Positions 31,560 through 41,931 of a stretch of 64,000 bases of DNA are shown in pieces. Source of the DNA: Ctena decussata. Lineage: Eukaryota; Mollusca; Bivalvia; Lucinida; Lucinidae. Every line of letters begins with the position of its first letter. Within the stretch, counting starts at the first letter, position 1. The position numbers and the translations under genes were made by a program. Below the pieces are notes generated by a model. It saw only the letters and a list, made by a program, of their open reading frames with translations. It was not told the origin of the DNA and searched no databases. The stretch lies in NCBI GenBank assembly GCA_963989385.1, contig OZ022511.1:28948503-29012502 (forward strand). The letters are read 5' to 3'.

Positions 31560-33170
31560 CTGTAATATATGTAGGAAAACATACAAATTTAATAGCAATT
31601 CTCTGTAACCATTTCACATTTTACAATAGGGGTTCGGCACGCATAGTCTCAGATTTTCCTCAAACTTTCTCAGTTTGTGTGTTGTCCCCTAAAAACATTT
31701 AAATGAAGGTTGATTCGTCCTGTTGTGTGTCCGTTGCCATGGCAACGGCCTCCAAAGATTTTGCAAAAAAAACAGCCAAAAAATAAGTGAAAATTACCAA
31801 ATTTTGAACATTTATATATCTTGGAGCACATTATCTTTAGTCTAGAAGTGTTTTGAATGAAACACTATGGAATAGTACAAGAGTGAAGTGAAAAAAATAA
31901 ACCAGATCTGTTTGTTCTTTGGTACTGATTTTAGCCCTTGATGTGGGGTGGGGTATCGAGGTATCGAAAACCCCTGTTTTTTTAGCCTTTTCAAGTGCGT
32001 ACTGCCAGTCGCGCGGTCACTCTGATAAACAAATGCATGACAGCATAATAGAAGAAGATCTCTAATATCATGAACTGAAGAAACATGTTTGGGAAGTTAC
32101 CTCCTTAGGACCGTAACCATGGAAACAAACAATACCATATCAAAAAAATCAAGGAAACACAACAGTGCACAAAATCACCTATTTATTTCCCTAAACAAAT
32201 GAAAGGCCACATTTATTGCACGTACAAGTGTTGTGAAAATATCAGTTTTAATTACAAAAATATAAACATCAAAAGGGGCAGTACTGGGGTCATCTTAACA
32301 TTCATTCTTGGGGCTCCGAAAGGGATTTTTAAGGCTAAATTTCCTTCAAATAACAAACTTTCTTCATAAAACTGCAAAACAAGGTATTGGTTTCTCTTTA
32401 ATATGTTGGGAAAACATATGTGTGAAGTTAGCAGATATAAACTAGGGCAACGGAATATTTTGGGGTCATTTAGGGGTCCAAAAATAAGGGGTTAAAAACT
32501 AGAAATCTATGAAAACTCACGAATTTCTTTGCATAACAAAAAAATCAACAGTGCTTACAATAACAATGGCTTTGAAACTGTAAGTCAAATACTAACTGGT
32601 TTAAAATAGGGCAATGGGGTGCTCTGTGACTTTTATTATGTTCCCTTAAGGGGCCATTAAAGGGGTTGAATCAGCAAAATTGCCTTGAAGTTACACACAC
32701 TATTAGTATAAACCAGTATCCGTTACTTATTTGTGAGTGTAAACATCAGTCTAAATGTAAGGCACATAAAATTAGGTGATGGGGATCAATGTAATAGCAT
32801 TTTTGTATCCAGAAGGGCCCAATAAGGGGTCAAATATCAGAAAATTACACCAAAAAATTAAGTTTCTCAGAGAGCAGCATACTGTAATACACTGGCACAG
32901 AAACTGTTGGTCCAGTGACTGATGTAAAGCCATAGACGCCCTGTGGTTACTTTTTTATGTGAATTTAAGGGATGACAAAATGGGCAAAATGCAATTATGT
33001 ACCTCAGGCACAAATTTTTATTGTATACCAATAAAAAGACAACAGCGGATACACCTATATTTTACTGCCCAGCAAAGAGTTACTGCTTCAACACAATACC
33101 TTAAATAAGTTTGGAGTTATACTCTAGACATAAATAGCTTCAGCCCCTTACAGTTGTGGACAAAAATGCC

Positions 33171-34646
33171 ATAGAGTGGGACGGCTCATCCGGGAACTTC
33201 GAGCGTAACCCATAGCAACCACAGTCCGAGGTGAAAGCAATCGATAGTCCGCCATTTTGTTTACGGCAGTTGTGATTAACTACCATACAAACAATGCTTA
33301 AATAAATGGCATATTATAAGAAACAAGCTCATAAAATATTTTTTATTTAATGTATAAAAAGGCAGATAATTCAGCATTTCATATCTGATATGTATTTTAT
33401 TAACAATGTCCGTTGAGTATTTATTTTATCGCACTGATTCTGACACATTTCTCTCGCGGTCTCTTGACCTCTGAGTCTAAAGGGTACCCTGATTTGAATT
33501 AAATATCATTAAATCAGTCCTTTCCAAATATTTTTGGTGGAAATAAACAACAATAAATTAAAGAATTAGATCTTTGTTAATTTTTAGACAAATTCGGCTC
33601 TTTTGGGGTGTTAGGTCAACTTAGGTGACCTCTTGAAAATAGGTCATCTTTGAGGTCGTATCTCTGTGTTTTCTGGATGAGACCACGGTAGATTCTCTCG
33701 GTCATCCCCAACAAGTGAAACTGGGTGTAAATTTAGAATTCTACACATGTGCGCATTTTCGCGATTTCAATGCAAATAAATATATTGGACTATAACAGTA
33801 CAGTAACGGAAATGTTGCTGAATAGCGAGGATGTGTATTGGCTCAATACAAGCAGAAGTATGTGTTTTAGCATGCCTCTGATTTGCCTCTTGTAAATAAT
33901 TTTGATGGAATATTTTTATTGGGAATCTTAAATTCTAAATTTAGCACCGCACAAAACGACATTATGGCTAAATATGACGAGTCGTCTCGTGATGAGATAG
34001 AATTTTTTATATTTGATCAATGAATTTCCTGACCCTCTCGTTTTCAAAGTAATGTAAATTTCTATTTCTTGATCAATTTTAATGATGAAAACACTGTTTG
34101 CTTTGTCTTCGATTCAATAGGTATATATTTAACAGATTAAAAAAGTCTGGGTATTTGAAAAAAACGTCTGCCATTGCTAAGAAAGTGTCAACCTTTGACA
34201 AGTGACCTCTTGTGTATTCCATACTCGCATAGTATGACATATCGGGTATTTTACTTTCTTTGCTGAAGTTTCCATTTCCACTTTCGCTGAATACCCGATA
34301 AATGAACATTTAGCAAAAATGAAAAAGAAAATGTCAGAATAAAATTAGGAATTATAAATAATAAAACGATGCTAAATCGGAGAGCCAAGTTCTAGTCAAC
34401 TAGTATATTCCACGGATATGGAAAATCCAATGTTTTTATTTGATTCGTGACAAAATGGCATCTGGCAAACATTTTCTATGTTTTATTCGTCATAAGAAAA
34501 AGTTAAATTGGGATATCGGAGATTATCCCGAACTATAAATAGAGAAAAATATAGGAAAACTTAGCACAAATAGCGGTTGCTACGATGTTTGTTTTCACCT
34601 CCGATGCTCGTTGCTATGGCTGTGACGTCATCCCGTCCGATTCTAT
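33171..34646. mobile_element. Candidate TIR element nested in the 9.1-kb element
   Basis: The left end (ATAGAGTGGGACGG...CCATAGCAACCACAGTCCGAGGTGAAA) is inverted at the right (TTTTCACCTCCGATGCTCGTTGCTATGG...CCGTCCGATTCTAT). Arms cover about 80 bp, and internal sequence is AT-rich and non-coding. No target duplication seen, so boundaries are uncertain. Confidence 0.5.
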
Positions 34647-34686
34647 AACAGGAGGAGATTGCAAACATGTTTATTTTAACTAACTC

Positions 34687-34797
34687 TGTCGATAATTATA
34701 TCTGCAACTGCACATTTAAATATGCCTCCACTTTTACCATAACTCTGACGATAATTATATCTGCAACTGCACATATAACTATACCTCCACTATAGGA
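34687..34797. repeat. Short tandem duplication, about 58 bp x 2
   Basis: CTCTG.CGATAATTATATCTGCAACTGCACAT..AA.TAT.CCTCCACT occurs twice in a row with few changes. Confidence 0.8.
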
Positions 34798-35189
34798 TGT
34801 GGAGTAGCCTGGCTCCAGTCGAATCTGTATATTAATCTGTTGACCGTCAGATTCGACTCTATGTTTCCTTGTAGGAGATATATTGAACATAGGATCTGTA
34901 CCAAGACTAGATGTGGAGATGCAAGGTATTGATTCATTCTCTTCAGCCTCCTAGAGTACTTGAACAACCAACCCCTATGCTGGCTACTTTTGAGAGTTTA
35001 ACCGAACATAGATCTGCTGACTGTGCCTAAAAACTGGAAAATGGTCACATTATATGTATTATTCTGTTTGGCCTGAGGGACAAAAGAGCTAAAGGGACAC
35101 CCCGTTGGCCAACATTTGTTTGCTGTCCATTGACTAAAACTCTTCTTGAGAAACAACACTTCACCAGTTGCGTGTAGAATCATCTCACA

Positions 35190-35325
35190 AGTCTAGTCTA
35201 TTACATAACCTTGCTAGGTTGTTGGAGCATCACAGATAATTTTACAACAACACCTTTTCACCTAGTCCGTCTCCAGCTGCCCTAGTTGTGCTAGCAAAGT
35301 CTATCCCCATCCATTCTTTAATATT
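35190..35325 (-). mobile_element. RTE-like LINE 3'-end fragment
   Basis: The reverse complement matches the last about 130 bp of the LINE family: GTTGTTGTAAAA.TATCTGTGATGC, CAACAACCTAGCAAGGTTATG and then the tail. Very decayed. Confidence 0.6.
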
Positions 35326-35689
35326 ATCTGCCTGCCTCGTCCTCTGCCTGACTCAGGACCAAATCTGACAGCCTCTGTCCATATGCAAAATATCAGTAAG
35401 GTTTGATCCTTGTACCTTAACAAATACAATGCATCATAAGAAGATATGCAAAGACAAGACTTGACCTCGTACAGGATAACTCGCCTGATAGTGACTTCCT
35501 TATCACATAAAAATACGAATGACCTTGACTTCAAGGTCGTCCAATGGATTGGCTAGTTAAACCAGTTTCTAATATAAGTGCAAGTATAACAGTAGATGCA
35601 GCCAAGCATTATGAAAAGTATTGGAAAACTTTAACCCAACAACGGATTCTAGGTATGACCTTGACCTCAAGGTCACTGAAACAGGTGGG

Positions 35690-36545
35690 GTGGTACTCCC
35701 ATATAAAAGCTACTAAGAAGCAAATTTGACCTCACAGTAAAAACGTCAAGGTCAATCCAATAATTTGAACAATCTAAGTAGTACTTGTATACTTGATTCT
35801 ACATACCAAGTTTCAAGGCCGTCTGCCTGTTGGTTCTGGAGAAGAAGATTTTTAAAGGTTTCTACCATATATGGGCGTGGCGGCCATGTTGGTCATGTGA
35901 CCCAGACCTTTTGAACAAATTTTCTTTTCCCCGTCCCCTAGAGGCTTTACATGAAATTTGGTTAAATTGGCCTAGTGGCTTTTGAGGAGATGTGTGACAT
36001 TGTCAAAATATGAGAGACCAGGATCAAAGGTGAAAGAATGACCTTGACCTCTTGTACGCACAAAATTTCATGCACTCAATAAGATGACTGTATATACCAA
36101 TTTCAGGTCAACATCCTCAAAAGTTTCCAAGAAATCTTATGTTCTAGCATTTTCCCATATAAAAGCTACAGAAAGACAATTTGACCTTACCGTAACTACG
36201 GTCTAGGTTATACCAAGGTCATAATTTGAACAATCTTGGTAGTACTCCCGTACCCAATGCTACTTACCAAGTTTCAAGACCATCGGCCTATTAGATCTGG
36301 AGAAGAAGATTTTTAAAGGTTTCTATTATGTATGGGGGTGGTGGCCATGTTGGTCATATGACCAGCACTGTTTGAACAATGTTTTGTTCCCCCACCCCTA
36401 GATGCTCTATATGAAATTTGGTTACTATCGGCCTAGCGGTTTCAGAGGAGAAGTCGTTTGAAAATATTGACGGATGGACGACTGACGCACGATGAAGCCT
36501 TACCATCCTATAAGCTGCTCCGGAGCCGCTGGCTCAGGTGAGCTA
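35690..36545. mobile_element. Tandem-core AGCT element, copy 2 (partial)
   Basis: Shares TACATACCAAGTTTCAAGGC, GGAGAAGAAGATTTTTAAAGG, CCATATATGGGCGTGGCGGC, AAGGTCA sites and the 3' terminus CTCAGGTGAGCTAAAAA (36532-36548) with 28708-30204. Two core units. The 5' end is eroded, with related sequence back to about 35500. Confidence 0.7.
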
Positions 36546-37129
36546 AAAACCTAATTACTAGGTCCATGACCTTGACTTCAAGGTCACTAAGTAGGGTGCG
36601 GGTGGTACTTTGTAGAACCTTGGACCAATATGTATCTACAGTGCAAGTACAAAAAAAATCCATCAATGGATTAAAAGACATATAGGTCTTAAAAAACTTT
36701 AACCAAAACATCCAATGACGCCAACACGGTCGCTGACACGGACGCCAGGATGACAACAATAGCCCTTCATGAGCCCTTACTTCCACTTTTGATAAAATTA
36801 TGACCCTTTGCATATCTCTAAAGGTAATCTCTTTTTCTGCTTTGAAAATTTAAAACCATTCATATTTCTTCATGAAATTTGAAATAAAGCATGCATAATC
36901 ACATATTGTGCAGAGAAAAACAACCATAACCCAAGTTCAGGTTTGACAGAGTTATAGTCATTTATTTATTTCTTATAAAGAATTTCATGTCCGTCTTACT
37001 GCTTTGAAACTATTGAGGGCTTCTTCATGAATTTACATAAAAGTATACAGCATCATCAGACAAGTAGCTCTGATCCCATTGTGACTAAATTACGGCCTCT
37101 TGTGCCGTTAGTGATTGTTTTACACTTAA

Positions 37130-37365
37130 GGTGGTGATTTATGGTAAATGCAAAAATCTAAATACAACCATGAAAATGTATAATACCTCCCCGAAACTTT
37201 GCAAATATTTTCCTTTTGTGGTTCTCTACAGTTTAGAATACAAAAAAAGTCATGCTGATGATAAAGGGTCTTTAAAGATGAGGGGTAATTTGAAGTGCAA
37301 AAATCATAAAAAATACTATCATTATTGAAAATACATTTAGGTCTGAAGGTACTTCAATCACCATC
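37130..37365. mobile_element. TTAA-flanked MITE, GGTGGTGATT family, short copy
   Basis: TIR GGTGGTGATT on the left, AATCACCATC on the right, flanked on both sides by TTAA (37126-37129, 37366-37369). Internal sequence matches the larger copy at 48255-49120 (TTTAGAATACAAAA, AAAGGGT, ATCATTATTGAA). TTAA targets are used by piggyBac and Kolobok transposases; which one is unknown. Confidence 0.8.
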
Positions 37366-38189
37366 TTAATTTAACGGACCTACGTAATGAGGATTTGGAG
37401 TTACCTGCATGGCAAAGTTCTATGGTCTTTATTGTTTCCTTTCCTACTGTAAACCCCAATGGGCATACATCATCATTGCCCTGTTCAAATATGCTCTTGT
37501 TTTAAAAACTGACTGACCAAATTTGACTGCAGGGTCAAATCTAATGAGGATATTTGGCATTACTCTATAATATAAACTATTATAAATTTGGGGAAGAAGA
37601 TTTCTTTTAAAGGCTAGTCCGCAATAGGACCTATAGTAACAGCTGAAGGGGTGGCAATGGGACTTTTTTTAAACAATAATTTATGAGTACAAAGTATAGA
37701 AAAATCAGGATTTGACTGAAAGCCCAAAGTTATGAGGACTATCTCCTGATAAAAATCAAATACTGCACAAAGGTTGAATGTACACAATAGCAAGAACTTC
37801 AAATAAACACATCTTCGTCTTAAACAGTCTGGCAATGAAAGAAAATATTATTTAGGCAAAGACTGTTTTATGTTTGCATCAGAAGTAACCGCTTTATAAT
37901 GAGCTAATAATATTGACAAAAGAAATACAAGACCTGAGAAAGAGAGGGAGAGAGAGAAATATGATTTCCTCATCCAGTATATGCATATAACATTCCATTT
38001 AGATCAATTGGATGCACTTTGAAAAGTAAGGGGTTAAATCTTTTGGTGTGTATTATTAAATTTTGAACTCGTGTAAAGATGTTTTCGTTTATCGCCGGTG
38101 ACACCCCCTCTTTCCCGTACATTAGACCTCTCAGTGTACATTCTTTTGCCGTGTCTGCAATGCGATTCTGTCTTGTAGCAGTCTAATGA

Positions 38190-38275
38190 GGACTATTCTA
38201 TTCTATCCCATAACCTTACTAGATCGTTGGGGCACCACAGATGACAGTCCCTTTCCACCTCTGAGGACAGCTGAA
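38190..38275 (-). mobile_element. RTE-like LINE 3'-end fragment
   Basis: The reverse complement of GGAAAGG..CTGTGGTGCCCCAACGA then TTCTATTCTATCCC-type tail (read on plus: CTATTCTATTCTATCCC) matches the 3' end of the LINE at 13810-13870. Only about 85 bp remains. From 38276 to 39480 nothing else is recognised. Confidence 0.7.
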
Positions 38276-40904
38276 TATAAAATGGTTTGTGTTTTCTATC
38301 TCGTCATAAAGATCTAATGGGCATTCCATTACATTTCTGGCATTAAGGTGCTCATTCAGAGAACTACATTCCAGTCGCAGTCTTGTGTGTAAAATTTGAT
38401 CTAGATGAGTTCCAGCATTGTAAAACTTTGTTGTGGAGAATAAGTTTGAGTTAAAGTTAAAACAGAGTCACTCTGTCCGATGTGTAAACTTTTCTTATCT
38501 CTTATGGTTGCCAGTAGAAAAGAATTAAAACATATTTTATGTTATCGGACTTTTAATGTATTCAGCCTAGTCAAGAGCCAGGTCATCTCAGCATGTATTT
38601 ACAGAATAACATCATTTTGAAATCAGCTGACCAGGCATACCATTCAACTTTTCCTTTTAAAGCCTTTGCTGGGGTAATGTGATTGGAGGCAGATGTGAAA
38701 TTTTAACTTGAGTGTCATTTTTTATCAAATCTTTACAACTTCTGAAAATAAAATTATCTATTAACAGCATATTTTCAAATTTGTGCGGGTGGATTTGATC
38801 CAGGAAACTTTCCGAAAGGGTAATATGAACCTTATTGTCATAGCTGGAAAACACGCTATGTTAGCTTCTTTCTTAGTCTCAATCTTACTTTTGCAAAAGG
38901 AGCCAAACTTGTCTTAATCTTATTTTCACACAAGGAGCCTTCCTTGTCGTAAAAAAATGCAGAAAGAAGTTTCCTTTTGCACCCTTACACCCCACAGTGA
39001 AGCTAAAATTACAGTTGCGGCTATACTTTATTTGATAAGAGTTACAATAGTTGATTGTTGTCATAATAGTCGAATGTTTCTCCGAATCATACGTAAAAGA
39101 AGGTGCCAAGTGCATTGAAAAGAATAACAGAACGCCATTGGCTGTGCCAAATTACTCAGACTAAATTGTATACAAGTTTGACAACCGTTTTTATTCTTAT
39201 CTGTCTTTCTTTAGATGTTTGACAAATTTGGCCATGTTCGACCTCACGAAAATATACAGAAGATCTATGTAAATGGGGCAGAAAAACATGAGAATGTCCT
39301 TTTTTCATGGCAAATCTTTCCAACAGGGAGGAGTTTATTGGTGAAAACGTTTGCCAGTACATGTAGCTATAACTTCATACTCCATCTTGCTACTTTTAAT
39401 TGTGAAGAAAACCATGCTTTTGTTTGATTTTGCACCCCCCCCCTCCACCCGCACACACACAACCACCACTTTTTGGACTGCTAGTAATTCTCAGTGCTAT
39501 ATTTGGTGTCTGTAAATTTACAATTAATGTTTTTCTAAACATTTTAAAGTAACTGATAAAATACTTTTTTGCCGTAGGAAGAATATTTGAGATTTGTGGG
39601 GCAAATTAGCAGATTTTACCCCTTTTTGGCCCCTTAAGGAGCTATTATACAGGAACAGAGCAGCCTATCGACATTTTTTTATACCTGTTTACATTTTATT
39701 GCTAGTTTCTTAACCATTATATCCATATGCAGTGCTGTTTTTCGTTATTTTGTGCATCAATTCAGACATTTCGGTTACATTTCCTCCCTTTTAACCCCTT
39801 TTTGTGACCCTTAAAAGGCATACACATATTTCCGAGGAGTTCCCCATAACGATATTTTGTATCCCTTAACATCAGGCTTATGTTTTTACGACCTTGTAAA
39901 AAGAAAAGAGTCATGAGCTTTCAACTGTGCAAATAAAATTATTCATTTGAGGGCAAATTAGCCTATTAAAACCCCTTTTGGAGCCCCTTTAAAGAATATT
40001 AATAGACTCTCAGTTCTGTTCCTTTTGTTGCTGATATTATTTAATGAAAGTCTGATACTTTCACAACAATTGTACATGTAATTAATGCAGCATGTCTTTG
40101 TTTGTGGGAAAAATATGTGATTTTCAACAGGGTTTTATTTTCTCATTTTTTACACAGAATATTGGTTGTTTCCATGGTAACGGCCAGAAGGAGGCAACTT
40201 CCCAAACATGTTTCTTCAGTTCATGATAGTTGAGGCTCTTCTCTAATTTTTTGTTGTAGGCAGATATGTCAGACTGACCGCGCGAAAGGACATGAAGCAC
40301 TTAAAATTGTCTTAAAATTAGGGTTTCGAAAACCTGGATACCCCACCCACCATTACAGCATGTAGCAATACTAAAGAAGTTACAAAACAAATATATTTAT
40401 TCTTCCTTAAATTCACATTGACCTATATTTCTTCAACCAGTACATGTTTAGATGAAATGTAGTCTCATTTAGCCTATATTAAAGTTCAAAAAGTGCAATT
40501 TTTCATTTATTTCTTGGCCATTTTTAAGGCAAAATCTTTGGCGGCCGTTACCATGGCAACGGGCATGTAGAAGAAGGAACTAGGTATCAATTATTTGGTT
40601 TTGAGTGACAACAAACAAACTGAGAAAGTTTTATCAAAATCAATGACTATGCGTGCCGAACTTTGGTTGGTGGTTACAGAGAATTGCTATTAAAGAGTAA
40701 CTACACTTCAGGAACTGACTGAATCAGATCCCAAACCTTATCCCCAACATCAAAGGGAAAGATTGACAAAGACATCCCAACAAACAATAAATTACAAGTA
40801 ATAAGCCGAGTCAGCAGCTCTTTCCCAAATAGATGGCAACTCAGCTATCTTTACTGAACTAAATAATATAGACCTACAGAAGGGTTACAACAGACTATGC
40901 AATT

Positions 40905-41130
40905 TTTACGACAAACATTAAACAACTATTTTTACCTATTTTCTATTTTTATTATAGAAGGGTTAAAATGAGAACACAATAAATTAAACAGCACCGAACA
41001 TAAAACAAATGCAACCGCAACGAGAGTACCGCCTTGGGACGGTCAGTAATAACTACTGGGGAGGGGGGGGGGGGGGGGGGTTAAACCGGTTTTACTGGGC
41101 CCAAACCTTCACCCTCGCCCTCCGCCGCGG
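40905..41130 (+). repeat. Dispersed repeat, ACC-ACAACGGAAG family, with G run
   Basis: TTTTTACCTATTTTCTATTTTTATTAT occurs at 40932 and again at 41190. GAGTACCGCCTTGGGACGGTCAGTAA resembles 20250 and 60445. An 18-base G run lies at 41063-41080. Confidence 0.55.
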
Positions 41131-41290
41131 TGCACACATGTACCACACAACAGACTAAACAAATTACATGAAAAACATTTAACAACTATTTTTACCTATT
41201 TTCTATTTTTTATTATACAAGGGTTAAAATAAAAACAGCTCCGAACAAAAACAAATGCAAGTTTGATAAAGCAATTTCAATAGGACTGAA

Positions 41291-41320
41291 CAGTTTCCGA
41301 CAGAGCCCTTGTAATATAAC
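41291..41320 (-). pseudogene. Duplicated fragment of gene 2 exon 3 start
   Basis: On the plus strand TTTCCGACAGAGCCC.TGTAATATA is shared with 31540-31568, which spans the acceptor and first codons of gene 2 exon 3. The fragment sits about 600 bases beyond the right end of the 9.1-kb element. Only about 28 bp match. Confidence 0.45.
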
Positions 41321-41335
41321 AGATAATATACTTTA

Positions 41336-41636
41336 TCACATGACGTCGCGTCTGAGAGTGTAATAAAGCCATGCATTAAAATGGATAATCCACTTGTGGA
41401 TTAAATATGCAAATTACGTCGTAGTTTTATGCGTTGACGTCCATAAAAACGTCGCTTTTTCTAACGGAGAAATAATGACGTTTCAATGCAAAATTTGCTA
41501 ATAAAATGCGCTTTTAGTGTCAAATGATAAATAGAATATTGCATTCGTGCTCCTGTATTATTGAATACATCTTATCGCTTTCCCCAACTCGTTTAATAAA
41601 TTCAATAATACATGAGCACGCATGTAAGATCCTCTA
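41336..41636 (+). mobile_element. Hairpin element, TCATATGACG family, copy C
   Basis: Begins TCACATGACGTCGCGTC after A and ends CATGTAAGATCCTCTA before T. It lacks about 50 bp including most of the left hairpin arm compared with copy B. Confidence 0.75.
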
Positions 41637-41931
41637 TGTAAAATTAATAAAAAATGGGACACTTAAAACATTTACCGTAACTGTTCTAAAGTTCGAATAG
41701 TTCCTAGCAGGCACATGACGTCGAAATAACGTCGAGCACTTTGTCTTTTTTTTTTTTTTTTTTTTTCAAAAAAATGGTACTCTTATATTTTGCAGTTTAT
41801 CTGACTCAATATTTGCACACCAACCTACATTTTATCAAGGTGCGAGGAGGGGGATCACGTACTTTGAAAGATAGGGTTCACGAAATTTCGTGCCTGTATT
41901 AGGACAAAAACAGGTAAGAAAATTGATCATA

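Larger units (their letters stand above)
31588..40694. mobile_element. 9.1-kb inverted-repeat element in gene 2 intron
   Basis: The termini are perfect 23-bp inverted repeats beginning TTTAATAGCAATTCTCTGTA. Inside, arms of about 1.2-1.5 kb (to about 33130 on the left, from about 39490 on the right) are inverted and roughly three-quarters similar by eye: GCCATGGCAACGG, GAAACATGTTTGGGAAGTT, GGTATC..GG..TCGAAAACC, AAAGGGG/CCCCTTT blocks. Each arm contains loosely tandem units with AAGGGGCC-type motifs. The 6-kb centre holds other repeats (33171, 35190, 35700, 37130, 38190) and no transposase. It lies 28 bases upstream of the exon 3 acceptor. No target duplication found. Confidence 0.7.

Noticed and set aside
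31588..40694. Maverick/Polinton or other large autonomous transposon
   Set aside because: No polymerase, integrase, ATPase or transposase fragment found in the 6-kb centre; only nested repeats.
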